52,378 bases of DNA from Janthinobacterium sp. (GTDB taxonomy: Bacteria; Pseudomonadota; Gammaproteobacteria; Burkholderiales; Burkholderiaceae_D). Each line of letters opens with the position of its first letter. Position 1 is the first letter of the stretch. The notes below the pieces were generated by a model. It saw only the letters and a program-made list of their open reading frames with translations. It ran no database searches and was not told the origin of the DNA. Shown piece by piece: positions 27,355 to 35,346 of the stretch. Location of the stretch: NCBI RefSeq assembly GCF_009923995.1, contig NZ_RFSK01000043.1:1-52378 (forward strand), written 5' to 3'. The translations under genes were made by a program, and so were the position numbers.

Positions 27355-27470
27355 GATTGATAAGCTTATATTGAACGATCGGTTAAATGAGGACGCTGCG
27401 ATCATTTGCAGCGTATCTAACGCACGACCCCAATCAAAGCTAAGACCAGGATCGAACGACACATCCTCGT
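27355..27470 (-). promoter_or_regulatory. nuo operon leader with hairpin
   Basis: This 116-base stretch between the tRNA terminator and nuoA should hold the operon promoter, but no good -35/-10 pair is visible. It contains a perfect 7-base hairpin, ACGCTGC-N8-GCAGCGT, at 27393-27414. Either it is a leader element or an operator. It could also mean that transcription reads through the tRNA terminator. Confidence 0.35.
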
Positions 27471-27523
27471 AAAAAAAGCCAGCAACTTTGTACGAGCCAT
27501 GGCTCGTGCGCCGTTGCTGGCTT
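27471..27523 (-). terminator. Rho-independent terminator after tRNA-Leu
   Basis: The stem GCCAGCAAC / GTTGCTGGC encloses a second stem ACGAGCC / GGCTCGT, and a seven-T run follows on the minus strand. It begins 9 bases after the tRNA 3' end. Confidence 0.85.
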
Positions 27524-27531
27524 CTGATTTC

Positions 27532-27616
27532 TGGTGCCGACGACGAGACTCGAACTCGTACAGCTTTCGCCACTACCCCCTCAAGATAGCGTGTCTACCA
27601 ATTTCACCACGTCGGC
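27532..27616 (-). tRNA. tRNA-Leu(GAG)
   Basis: The 85-base tRNA folds fully: acceptor GCCGACG / CGTCGGC, D loop with AAATTGGTAGA, anticodon stem CTATC / GGTAG with loop TTGAGGG (anticodon GAG, reading CUC and CUU), a long class II variable arm (TGGCGAAAGCTGT), and the T arm ACGAG-TTCGAGT-CTCGT. CCA is encoded. It lies between secG and nuoA, in line with the same gene order seen in related betaproteobacteria. Confidence 0.96.
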
Positions 27617-27807
27617 GGTAAGGCCCGTATTCTACTCTGCTTTGCCGCTAAAGTTAATGCACAAATGCATCAAAACACAGATAAAAACGATAAATTTTTA
27701 CATCTTCCAGCGCGCCACGATTTTTTCCTGCCGCACTGCTAAAACATTGAGCAATAATCTGCCCGTAATGAGAATTACTCTCGATGAGGTATCGAGCTGA
27801 TACAGAA
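27617..27807. other. AT-rich spacer between tRNA-Leu and secG
   Basis: The 191 bases are AT-rich and hold the likely tRNA promoter. A small hairpin, CTCGAT-gaggt-ATCGAG, lies at about 27779-27796, and AGAATTACT occurs on both sides of it. No T-run follows, so a secG terminator is not certain. Confidence 0.4.
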
Positions 27808-28209
27808 TTACTTCGGAATCGCGCCGGCCGGGGTGCTGGCAACGGGAGCTGCCGCCGCCGGAGCGCTGGCAGCCGGGGCCGCAGGCACCGTCGTCGGGAT
27901 CGCGCCCGCGCCGGTGACCGGCACTGGCTTGACGACCTTGTCCATCACGCCGCCGCCTACCGTGGTGGCGCGCTGGTTCGCCATCAGCGACAGGGCCAGA
28001 GTGGCGCCGAAGAAGATCGCGGCGGCAACGCCCGTCGACTTGGACATGAAGTTCGACGAACCCGTCGCACCGAACAGGCTGCCCGAGGCGCCCGAACCGA
28101 AGGCGGCCCCCATGTCGGCGCCCTTGCCGTGCTGCAGCAACACCAGCGCGATAATCGACAATGCCGAAATAACCTGTACCACCACTACCAGATTGAACAT
28201 CATGTTCAT
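27808..28209 (-). CDS. secG: Preprotein translocase subunit SecG
   Basis: The 133-residue inner membrane protein aids SecYEG-dependent export. Two transmembrane segments (~5-24 and ~57-75) flank the conserved loop LLQHGKGADMGAAFGSGAS and GSLFGATGSSNFMSK. The C-terminal ~50 residues are an Ala/Pro/Thr-rich tail, longer than in E. coli but usual in this group. The ATG at 28209 follows GGAATTGCA; Met codons at 3 and 4 are alternatives. It starts 28 bases after tpiA. Confidence 0.95.
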   Translation of the reverse strand: MNMMFNLVVVVQVISALSIIALVLLQHGKGADMGAAFGSGASGSLFGATGSSNFMSKSTGVAAAIFFGATLALSLMANQRATTVGGGVMDKVVKPVPVTGAGAIPTTVPAAPAASAPAAAAPVASTPAGAIPK

Positions 28210-28237
28210 TGCAATTCCATTCTCAGTTTAAATTAAT

Positions 28238-28987
28238 TCAATCAGCGGCGTGAATAATTGCCAGGAAATCCGCCGCCTTCAATGCTGCTCCACCGATCAG
28301 ACCGCCATCGATATCCGGCATCGCCATCAATTCTTTTGCGTTCTCCGGCTTCATGCTGCCGCCGTACAGGATCTGCACGCCGGCGGCCGCTACCGCATTC
28401 TTTGCCGCCAGCTGGCTGCGCAATACCTGATGCACGTCCTGCGCCATCTGCGGCGTGGCCGTCTTGCCCGTGCCGATGGCCCAGACCGGTTCATAGGCCA
28501 GCACCAGTTTCGCCACGTCGTCGGCGGCGATGGCCGCCAGCACGGCGCCCAGCTGCTGCGCCACGACGGCGTCGGTCTGGCCCGCTTCGCGCTGCGCCAG
28601 CGTCTCGCCGATGCAGACGATAGGCGTGATGCCTGCCGCCAGCGCGGCAACCGTCTTGGCCGCCACCTGCGCATCGCTCTCGCCGTGGTAGGCGCGGCGC
28701 TCGGAATGCCCGATCACCACATAGCTGCAGCCGAAATCCTGCAGCATGGCGGTCGAGATTTCTCCCGTGTACGCGCCGCCCGCATGGGCCGACACGTCCT
28801 GCGCGCCCCAGGCCAGGGCCGAGCCTGCCAATTGCGCCTGGCACTGCGCCAGATACGGCGCAGGCACACAGACGGCGCTGGCGGCGCCCGAGGCAGCCAG
28901 ACCAGCAACTATTTCAGACAATAACACCGCGTTCGAGGTGCGACTGCCGTTCATTTTCCAATTTCCGACGACGAGTTTGCGACGCAT
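28238..28987 (-). CDS. tpiA: Triosephosphate isomerase
   Basis: The 249-residue glycolytic enzyme interconverts glyceraldehyde 3-phosphate and dihydroxyacetone phosphate. Catalytic residues are visible: Lys in GNWKMNGSR (~11), His in [14 protein letters not shown] (~95) and Glu in [14 protein letters not shown] (~165). The phosphate loop [14 protein letters not shown] (~210) is also present. Standard length. It is in line with secG downstream. Confidence 0.97.
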   Translation of the reverse strand: MRRKLVVGNWKMNGSRTSNAVLLSEIVAGLAASGAASAVCVPAPYLAQCQAQLAGSALAWGAQDVSAHAGGAYTGEISTAMLQDFGCSYVVIGHSERRAYHGESDAQVAAKTVAALAAGITPIVCIGETLAQREAGQTDAVVAQQLGAVLAAIAADDVAKLVLAYEPVWAIGTGKTATPQMAQDVHQVLRSQLAAKNAVAAAGVQILYGGSMKPENAKELMAMPDIDGGLIGGAALKAADFLAIIHAAD

Positions 28988-29059
28988 AGTAGCCTAAATT
29001 CTAATAACCCGTCATTCTAACTCCAGCACCGATGCCGGTCAAACAGGCAGTGCCCCGTT

Positions 29060-30040
29060 TCAGGCAACTTGCAACATGATCTTGCCCACGTGCGTGCTCG
29101 CTTCCATCAGCGCATGCGCCTCGTTGGCTTTTTCCAATGGGAAAGTTTTGTAGATCACGGGCTTGACCTTGCCCGCCTCGATCAGGGGCCAGACGGTCGC
29201 GCGCAACTGCTGCGCGATGGCGGCCTTGAACGCAACGGAACGGGGACGCAGGGTGGAACCGGTCACCGTCAGGCGGCGGCGCAGCAAGGTACCCAGGTCC
29301 AGTTCCGCCTTGGTGCCGCCCTGCACGGCGATGAGGCTGATGCGGCCATCGTCGGCCAGGCAGGCGATCTCGCGCGGCAGGTAGTCGCCGCCCACCATGT
29401 CGAGGATGACGTCGACGCCCTTGCCATTGGTCAATTCCTTGACGACGGCAACGAAATCTTCCGTGCGGTAATTGATGCCCCGTTCGGCGCCCAGCGCCTC
29501 GCAGGCGCGCGCCTTCTCGTCGCTGCCCGCCGTGGCGAAGACGCGGTGGCCGAGGGCCGCCGCCAGCTGGATGGCCGTCACGCCGATGCCCGACGTGCCG
29601 CCCTGCACCAGCAGGGTTTCGCCGTCGGCCAGCGCGCAGCGGTCGAAGACATTGCTCCAGACGGTAAAGAAGTTTTCCGGCAGGGACGCGCCTTCCAGCG
29701 CCGTCAAGCCTTGGGGCAAGGGCAGGCACTGGCCGGCGGGCGCGGCGCAGTATTCGGCATAGCCGCCGCCCTGCACCAGCGCGCAGACCAGGTCGCCCTT
29801 CCTGAATGCCGTGCCGGTGAAATCGCCATCGACGATTTCGCCCGCCACTTCCAGGCCCGGCAAGTCGGATGCGCCGGCCGGCGGCGCATACTTGCCCAGG
29901 CGTTGCAGCACGTCGGGACGGTTGATGCCGGCCGCGTGCACCTTGATCAGCAGTTCACCCGCCTTGAAGGCGGGGACGGGACATTCGACAACCTGCAAAA
30001 CGTCGGCGGGACCGGGCTGGCTGATGGCAACTGCACGCAT
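29060..30040 (-). CDS. NAD(P)H quinone oxidoreductase, PIG3-like zinc-free MDR family
   Basis: The 326-residue protein is a medium-chain dehydrogenase/reductase without zinc ligands. The nucleotide-binding Rossmann motif GGTSGIGVTAIQLAAALG is at ~148, with substrate region GINRPDVLQRLGKYAPP at ~38 and PENFFTVWSNVFD at ~120. The family reduces quinones with NADPH; the natural acceptor is unknown. It sits directly upstream of tpiA, 72 bases apart, an arrangement I recall from other Oxalobacteraceae and Burkholderiales. Confidence 0.9.
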   Translation of the reverse strand: MRAVAISQPGPADVLQVVECPVPAFKAGELLIKVHAAGINRPDVLQRLGKYAPPAGASDLPGLEVAGEIVDGDFTGTAFRKGDLVCALVQGGGYAEYCAAPAGQCLPLPQGLTALEGASLPENFFTVWSNVFDRCALADGETLLVQGGTSGIGVTAIQLAAALGHRVFATAGSDEKARACEALGAERGINYRTEDFVAVVKELTNGKGVDVILDMVGGDYLPREIACLADDGRISLIAVQGGTKAELDLGTLLRRRLTVTGSTLRPRSVAFKAAIAQQLRATVWPLIEAGKVKPVIYKTFPLEKANEAHALMEASTHVGKIMLQVA

Positions 30041-30110
30041 GGCGGGACTCTTTCAAGGGGGAAAACGGCGATTGTACGCCAAGCCGCCCGCCCTTGCAGA
30101 CCACCGCCCG

Positions 30111-30719
30111 TCAGCCGCCGCCCGTTTTCGATTGCCGCGGCAAGGGGGTGCCCGGCTTCCACTTGGCGGACAGGGCCTGGCCCTCCTCGACCTGCTCATG
30201 CGTCATCTTGCGCACGACGGCGGCGCGCTGGTCGGCCGCATTCGCATTGCCGTTCGCCGCCGCCAGGTTCCACAGCATGTAGGCGATGACGTTATCCTGC
30301 TGCACGCCGCCCATGTGGTAGCGGTACATCAGGCCCAGCACCTGCTGCGCTTCCGCGTGATTCTGTTCGGCCGCCTTGCGGAACCAGCCCACGGCCTGCT
30401 TGTGGTCCTGCAGCACGGCATTGCCCGTGTAATACATGGCGCCCACCACGTACTGGGCGTCGGCCTTGCCCTGCTCGGCCGCCTTGCGGTGCCAGAACAT
30501 GGCTTGCTTGTAATCCTGCGGCAAGCCCCGCCCCATGTAATACATCAAGCCCAGCAAGTGCTGGGCATCGGCATTGCCGGCCTTGGCCAAGGGCAAGATT
30601 TCCTTGTAGGCCAGGGCGTAGTTCTTGTTGTTGTAGGCACTGGCACCTTCGACGAAGCCGGCCCGCGCGGGTAGCTGTATGACACACAGCATGCATAATG
30701 TAATGATCAGTTTTTTCAT
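30111..30719 (-). CDS. Sel1-repeat exported protein
   Basis: The 202-residue protein has a signal peptide (MKKLIITLCMLCVIQLPARA). Three or more tetratricopeptide-like Sel1 repeats follow, e.g. AGNADAQHLLGLMYYMGRGL, QGKADAQYVVGAMYYTGNAV and QNHAEAQQVLGLMYRYHMGG. Such repeats make helical scaffolds for protein contacts, often in the periplasm. The start at 30719 was chosen at the signal peptide, not 7 codons upstream. Partner unknown. Confidence 0.85.
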   Translation of the reverse strand: MKKLIITLCMLCVIQLPARAGFVEGASAYNNKNYALAYKEILPLAKAGNADAQHLLGLMYYMGRGLPQDYKQAMFWHRKAAEQGKADAQYVVGAMYYTGNAVLQDHKQAVGWFRKAAEQNHAEAQQVLGLMYRYHMGGVQQDNVIAYMLWNLAAANGNANAADQRAAVVRKMTHEQVEEGQALSAKWKPGTPLPRQSKTGGG

Positions 30720-30784
30720 CGGATTGGGATGTAGTCTCACTGCTTTTTCTTATCCAGCCTGAAAATACCCAGGCTTGGCCGCGC

Positions 30785-31546
30785 TTACTTCCAGCTGACC
30801 TTGCCCAGGCCATCGACGCTGACATCGCGGTTGGCCGGCTTGCCGTACACCACCACCGAGCCGAGTCCGCTCAGGTTCAGCCTGGCATTCGTGTGGGCGT
30901 TGACCGTGGCGTTGCCCAACCCGCTCAATTCCAGGTTGACGGCATCGGCCTCGAACTGCTTCGCATTCAGGCTGCCCAGGCCGCCCAGGCTGGCTTTCAG
31001 CAGGCGGCCGCGGCCGCCGAGCACGACGGAGCCGGCGCCCTGCAGGTCCAGGTCCGCCCTCTCGTTGTTGCCGACCCAGATCTGCATGCTGCCCACGCCG
31101 CCCAGGCTGGCATTGAGCTTGCGGTAGTCGCCGACCACCTTGATGCTGCCCGCCCCTTCCAGCGACAGGGTCAGTTCCTCGCCCGTGAAGCCCGTGATGT
31201 CCGTGCTGCCGAAGCCTTCGGAGCTCAGTTCGCGCAGGTTCGGCAAGACCAGTTCCGCGCGGATCGACGCAGGATTGAGCTTGAAGCCGCGCACTTCCGT
31301 CTCGATGTGCAGGGTGTCGCCGCTTTGCGCCGTGCTGACGTCGGCGATGTAGCGCTTGTCTGCCGTGATGCTCAGCGAGGGCACGGTGCCCTGGCGGATG
31401 CGCACCTCCATCACGCCATCGAGCTTGACGCGCACCACGCGGGCATCGATGGTGCGCATTTCCAGCAGGCGGGTCTCGGCGGCCACGCCGCGCGCCAGGC
31501 CCAGTGTCGCCAGCAACAGCAGCGCCAGTTGCAGTGTCTTTTTCAT
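30785..31546 (-). CDS. Exported GIN-domain (DUF2807) protein
   Basis: The 253-residue protein begins with a signal peptide (MKKTLQLALLLLATLGLARG). The rest is a right-handed beta-helix-like series of short repeats, such as LEGAGSIKVVGDY, LGGVGSMQIWVG, LQGAGSVVLGGRG, LGGLGSLNAKQF, LSGLGNATVNAHT and LSGLGSVVVYGK, typical of the DUF2807/GIN domain. The family is thought to act at the cell envelope, but no activity is known. It is 65 bases upstream of the Sel1 gene; co-transcription is possible. Confidence 0.85.
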   Translation of the reverse strand: MKKTLQLALLLLATLGLARGVAAETRLLEMRTIDARVVRVKLDGVMEVRIRQGTVPSLSITADKRYIADVSTAQSGDTLHIETEVRGFKLNPASIRAELVLPNLRELSSEGFGSTDITGFTGEELTLSLEGAGSIKVVGDYRKLNASLGGVGSMQIWVGNNERADLDLQGAGSVVLGGRGRLLKASLGGLGSLNAKQFEADAVNLELSGLGNATVNAHTNARLNLSGLGSVVVYGKPANRDVSVDGLGKVSWK

Positions 31547-31663
31547 GTAGTGCATCCTCGGTATCTTGTTTTTATCTGTCTGGCCGCCCGCCCGGGGCGA
31601 CCGGCATTGCATCACGCCTGGTACTCTAGCAGCGCGGAAAATGGCTGACAATCACTTTGACGC

Positions 31664-31723
31664 CTGACCAAACCGTAGCGGGCGGCCGCAGATCGGCACG
31701 CGCAGCAGGTGTTGACAGCGGTC
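31664..31723. repeat. 3'-end palindromic repeat, copy B (short form)
   Basis: This 60-base palindrome abuts the stop of the 71-residue gene. Left arm CTGACCAAACCGTAGCGGGC pairs with the reverse of CACGCGCAGCAGGTGTTGAC. Its right arm matches copy A closely (CGCTG-CAA-ACCTGCTGCGCGT on the minus strand), but the long central stem is missing. Confidence 0.65.
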
Positions 31724-31939
31724 TTATGCGAAGCGGGCTTTTTCCGCGGCGCTCAGGCGCTTGGCCTTGACCTGCACCACGTGCATGGACATGGCGGCCT
31801 TGCCGGCCGGGGCGGCCTGGGTGACCGTGGCGCTGGCCACTTGCAGGGCCGGCGCGGCTGGCGCGATGGCGTAGCAGCTGGCGCTGACCAGGATGGCGGC
31901 GGCAACGGCAATGATTTCCATGTTTTTAGCGACGCTCAT
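31724..31939 (-). CDS. Small exported protein, 71 residues
   Basis: I do not recognise this family. It begins MSVAKNMEIIAVAAAILVSA followed by SCYA, a signal peptide or single membrane anchor. The remainder is Ala/Val-rich with a basic C-terminus (HVVQVKAKRLSAAEKARFA). The ribosome site AGGAGAACAAC is strong. A promoter with flanking inverted repeats (31973-31999) and palindrome B at the stop codon support it as a transcribed gene. No function is proposed. Confidence 0.7.
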   Translation of the reverse strand: MSVAKNMEIIAVAAAILVSASCYAIAPAAPALQVASATVTQAAPAGKAAMSMHVVQVKAKRLSAAEKARFA

Positions 31940-31972
31940 GTTGTTCTCCTCGGGTGTCTGGCTGTGGGCTTG

Positions 31973-31999
31973 CGGTATGGTGTCACTATAGCCATACCG
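31973..31999 (-). promoter_or_regulatory. Promoter/operator of the 71-residue gene
   Basis: A perfect inverted repeat, CGGTATGG-N11-CCATACCG, surrounds TATAGT, a good -10 element on the minus strand. The -35 is weak. A dimeric regulator bound here would cover the core promoter. The start of transcription would be about 40 bases before the ATG. Confidence 0.45.
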
Positions 32000-32090
32000 T
32001 CCCCGGCCGACACGCCGATTGCGACGAACTGCGCTTTTGGCAGGCTGGCCTGACAAAAACGCGGATAGACGTGCATTTCCAGTGGAAACT

Positions 32091-34043
32091 TTAAAACTCT
32101 TCCCACTCGTCGGCGCCGGACTTGGCCGCCTTGGCCGGCCTGGCCGGCGACAGTGCGCGGGCCGGCGCATGGGGCACGCGGGCAGGGGCGGCCGGCTTCG
32201 CCTTGAGGCGCGTCACGGCCGCCGGTGTCGCGGCCGCGACCGCATCGCCCAGGCGGAACATGCCGACGGCCTGCGCCAGGTCCACGGCCTGCTCCTGCAG
32301 GCTTTCCGCGGCGGCCGCCGCCTGCTCGACGAGGGCGGCGTTCTGCTGCGTCATGGTATCCATGTGCGTGACGGCCGTATTGATCTCGCCGATGCCGGCG
32401 CTCTGTTCGCGGCTGGCCACCGTGATCTCGCTCATGATGGCGGTCAATTGCTGCACCGACGCCACCACCTGATCCATGGTCTGCCCCGCCTCGTCGACGA
32501 GGCGCCCGCCCGCATCCACTTTCTCCACCGAGTCGCCGATCAGCTCCTTGATTTCCTTGGCCGCACCGGCGGAGCGCTGCGCCAGGTTGCGCACCTCGGA
32601 CGCGACGACGGCAAAGCCCCTGCCCTGCTCGCCCGCGCGCGCCGCCTCGACGGCCGCGTTCAGGGCCAGGATATTCGTCTGGAAGGCGATGCCGTCGATC
32701 ACGCCGATGATGTCGACGATCTTGCGCGAGCTTTCCTGGATGCCCGCCATGGTGCCCACCACCTGCTGCACCACCCGGCCGCCCTTGGCCGCCACTTCCG
32801 AAGCGGACACGGCCAGTTCGTTGGCCGCATGCGCATTTTCCGCATTCTGCTTCACGGTCGACGTCAGTTCATCCATCGAACTGGCCGTCTCTTCCAGCGC
32901 GCCCGCTTGCGCTTCCGTGCGCGAGGACAGGTCCGCATTGCCGGCGGCGATGTCGGCCGACTCGCTGCGCACCAGGGCGCTGATGCTGCGGATCTGCACC
33001 AGCACGGTGGCGATCTTTTCCACGAATAAGTTGAACGCCTTGGCGATCTGCGCCAGCTCGTCCGTGCCTTGGGCGTCGAGGCGGCTGGTCAGGTCGCCGT
33101 CGCCCGTGGCGATCGCTTCCATGGCATCGCGCACGAGGCCCAGGCGGCGCAGGGCGCGCGCCACCAGCGCGCTGAGGACGGCGGCGGCCAGGACCAGCAC
33201 CAGCAGGGCCGTCAGGGCCGAGGCGCGCAGCATGGAACTCAGGGCCTGCGTCGCTTCCGCGCGATCGAGCACGGTCGCCAGCAGCCAGTCGCTGCCCGGC
33301 ACCTTACTCACGTGCAAGATCCCATCGCGCCCGTCCAGGCGGATGGCCGCGCCGTCGCCGCTCTTTTCGATATCGGCCAGCGCCTGCGCGCTCAGGCCCG
33401 CATCGAGCTCGGCCAGCGGCTTCAAGGTCAGCTTGCCATCGGGGTGGGCGATGATCTTGCCGCCGCCATCGACGAGAAAGCCGTAGCTTGCGGGCGTGGG
33501 CTTGATCGAGGCGACGTTCTGCACCACCGCGTCCATCATCACGTCGGCCGCCAGCACGCCCGCCACGCTGTCCTTGCCGCCCAGCGGTTCGGCAAACGTC
33601 ACCACCAGCTTGCCCGTGCTGGCGCCGATGTACGGCGGCGTGATGACGGGACCGCCCGCCGCGGCCGCCTGCTTGTACCAGGGCCGCGCCGTGGGATCGT
33701 AGTCGGCCGCGCGCTGGCGTTCCTGCGAAAACACGGCATGCTTGTCGGCAAAGCCGATATACGCCATGTCGAAGGTGCCCGCCTGCTCGGCCGCCTTCAG
33801 GGCCGGCAGCGGATCGGCCGCCGTGGCGCCCTGCTTGAGCGAAGCCACGACGGCCTGCTTGGAACGCAACCATTCGGCGATGGCCGTGGCGTGGCTGTGC
33901 GACAGCTGCAGCATCTGCGTGTCGAGCGCGGCCAGGGTGCTGGAGCGCGTGGTGAAGAAGTTGGCGATAGCGACGGCCAGCATGGCCAGCACGACGATGG
34001 AAACGGCAATGGCGATCAGCCGCGCCTTAAGGGAGGACAACAT
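32091..34043 (-). CDS. Methyl-accepting chemotaxis protein with dCache sensor
   Basis: The 650-residue receptor has a first membrane helix (~10-30), a periplasmic dCache-type sensor with [13 protein letters not shown] and [11 protein letters not shown] (~115), a second helix (~268-292), a HAMP linker (~295-350), and a signalling domain with the conserved hairpin tip [20 protein letters not shown] and [20 protein letters not shown]. The end DEWEEF carries a W-x-x-F pentapeptide-like tether for the CheR/CheB adaptation enzymes. Ligand unknown. The start [12 protein letters not shown] was chosen at the first helix. No che genes are nearby. Confidence 0.92.
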   Translation of the reverse strand: MLSSLKARLIAIAVSIVVLAMLAVAIANFFTTRSSTLAALDTQMLQLSHSHATAIAEWLRSKQAVVASLKQGATAADPLPALKAAEQAGTFDMAYIGFADKHAVFSQERQRAADYDPTARPWYKQAAAAGGPVITPPYIGASTGKLVVTFAEPLGGKDSVAGVLAADVMMDAVVQNVASIKPTPASYGFLVDGGGKIIAHPDGKLTLKPLAELDAGLSAQALADIEKSGDGAAIRLDGRDGILHVSKVPGSDWLLATVLDRAEATQALSSMLRASALTALLVLVLAAAVLSALVARALRRLGLVRDAMEAIATGDGDLTSRLDAQGTDELAQIAKAFNLFVEKIATVLVQIRSISALVRSESADIAAGNADLSSRTEAQAGALEETASSMDELTSTVKQNAENAHAANELAVSASEVAAKGGRVVQQVVGTMAGIQESSRKIVDIIGVIDGIAFQTNILALNAAVEAARAGEQGRGFAVVASEVRNLAQRSAGAAKEIKELIGDSVEKVDAGGRLVDEAGQTMDQVVASVQQLTAIMSEITVASREQSAGIGEINTAVTHMDTMTQQNAALVEQAAAAAESLQEQAVDLAQAVGMFRLGDAVAAATPAAVTRLKAKPAAPARVPHAPARALSPARPAKAAKSGADEWEEF

Positions 34044-34122
34044 GGTGCATCCAATAAAAAAGGAAATCGGGAGGGATGCGCCATGGTCGATGAATAAGAT
34101 TTTGTCGTCAAGCAATACTGAC

Positions 34123-34151
34123 TATCAATTACCCAGAAACAACAATTGATA
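34123..34151. repeat. AT-rich inverted repeat
   Basis: TATCAATT-N13-AATTGATA lies just downstream of the gene at 34160 and about 80 bases before the chemoreceptor start. It may be a weak terminator or a regulator site for the receptor gene; the sequence does not decide. Confidence 0.4.
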
Positions 34152-34159
34152 CCATCTGT

Positions 34160-34459
34160 CTAGGCATCCTCGCCGCGCAGCTTGCGCAGGGCCGGCGCTG
34201 CGCCGCCCGTCGCCTCGATGCGGAAGCGCGCAAACGCCTGCTCGAGGTCGGCGTACCGGCGCAAGCCGCCTTCCGTGAAATAGCGCCCGCCGGGGATATC
34301 GCCCCAGGCCAGCGGCGTGGCCAGGGCGCCGCTGCCCGCCAGGGCCAGCAGGGGTTCGAGCGCACTGCGCAAATCGGCCACTTCCCCATCGGCGCTCGCC
34401 AGGCGCGCCAGCAGTTGCTGCAGTTCAGCAGTACAGGCTTGCAGGCGCGACTGATCCAT
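34160..34459 (-). CDS. Hypothetical 99-residue protein
   Basis: I do not recognise this family. The N-terminal half (MDQSRLQACTAELQQLLARL) is a likely amphipathic helix, followed by an Ala/Leu-rich helix and a C-terminal segment with GGRYFTEGGLRRYADLEQAF. No signal peptide is present. A strong ribosome site (TAGGAGGGAAT) lies between it and the previous stop 8 bases away, so it is co-transcribed with the exported protein at 34468. Confidence 0.65.
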   Translation of the reverse strand: MDQSRLQACTAELQQLLARLASADGEVADLRSALEPLLALAGSGALATPLAWGDIPGGRYFTEGGLRRYADLEQAFARFRIEATGGAAPALRKLRGEDA

Positions 34460-34467
34460 ATTCCCTC

Positions 34468-35142
34468 CTAGTTCTTGATGGTGCCCACCAGCACGGGCGC
34501 CGACCACAGGCTGCGGTTCGGCAGCAAATACTGCTGCGCCCCGCCACGGCGCCGCACCAGGCCGCCCAGCTCTTCCGTCGGCGCCACCTGGCTGACGAAC
34601 ACGGTGACGGTGCCCTTGGGCATGACTTGATACACATCATACAGCGGCGCCTCGCTCTTCAAGGGCAAGCCGAAGCAGTCGGCCAGGCTGGCGCACTGGC
34701 CCGCCACCTGCTGCAGCTGCGCGCTGGTGGTGAAATACGGCGAATACGGCGACACGCTCTGGCCGTGCGGCACGATTTTCACGAGCGCGGCCGACATGGC
34801 TTGCAGCTGCGGCAAGGTACTGCCGGAGGCCAGCTGTTCGACGGCCCGCGCATAGAGATCGGCGGCGCGCAGTTCGCGCAGGAATTGCCGGCCCGCCGCA
34901 CTGTCGAGATAGGGGTCGATGGCGTCGCGCTGCAAGCCCGCCGTTTTGAAAGTGCTGAGGTCGTTGATTTCGCGCGCATGCACGGCGCGCAGGGCGTCGA
35001 GGTCCTGCGGCGGCATGGCCGTGGACGCGGCGGCGATGGGAATCGGCAGCGGCACCGGCGTGGGCGCGTTGTCGGGCTGCGCCCGGATACCGGGCGCGAC
35101 GGCAAACAGAAAGGCGGCGGCCAGCCCGCAGAATGTGCGCAT
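34468..35142 (-). CDS. Hypothetical exported protein, 224 residues
   Basis: I do not recognise this family. The protein has a signal peptide (MRTFCGLAAAFLFAVAPGIRA), then a Pro/Ala stretch, a helical middle part (~50-130) and a C-terminal part with two Cys in GQCASLADCFGLPL that could form a disulfide, followed by beta strands (GTVTVFVSQVAP, GAQQYLLPNRSLWSAPVLVG). It appears to be in operon with the 99-residue gene downstream. No function is proposed. Confidence 0.65.
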   Translation of the reverse strand: MRTFCGLAAAFLFAVAPGIRAQPDNAPTPVPLPIPIAAASTAMPPQDLDALRAVHAREINDLSTFKTAGLQRDAIDPYLDSAAGRQFLRELRAADLYARAVEQLASGSTLPQLQAMSAALVKIVPHGQSVSPYSPYFTTSAQLQQVAGQCASLADCFGLPLKSEAPLYDVYQVMPKGTVTVFVSQVAPTEELGGLVRRRGGAQQYLLPNRSLWSAPVLVGTIKN

Positions 35143-35278
35143 GCTGCATCTCCTTGAAAGACTCGTCGGGGGAAGATCCCCTTCCGAATCTACAGAGCGC
35201 GGCAGCGGCCGATGCGAGCTGCATCAAGGCCGGTGCACCGGCCTGGCCGCGCTTCGATGCAGCGCAAACGCAGCGCAT

Positions 35279-35314
35279 AAAAAAACCGCCAGGGCTTGCG
35301 CGCTGGCGGTTTTT
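35279..35314 (-). terminator. Rho-independent terminator after pnp
   Basis: The stem AACCGCCAG / CTGGCGGTT is bordered by A- and T-runs, so it works on either strand. It lies 33 bases past the pnp stop. Confidence 0.85.
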
Positions 35315-35346
35315 GAGCATGCGGCGAACGCCGCATTCAAGCTGAC

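Noticed and set aside
27779..27796. CTCGAT/ATCGAG hairpin as secG terminator
   Set aside because: No T-run follows on the minus strand and the stem is short.
34123..34151. TATCAATT-N13-AATTGATA as a FliA (sigma-28) promoter for the chemoreceptor
   Set aside because: The -10 does not match GCCGATAA and the -35 TAAA is missing; kept only as an inverted repeat.
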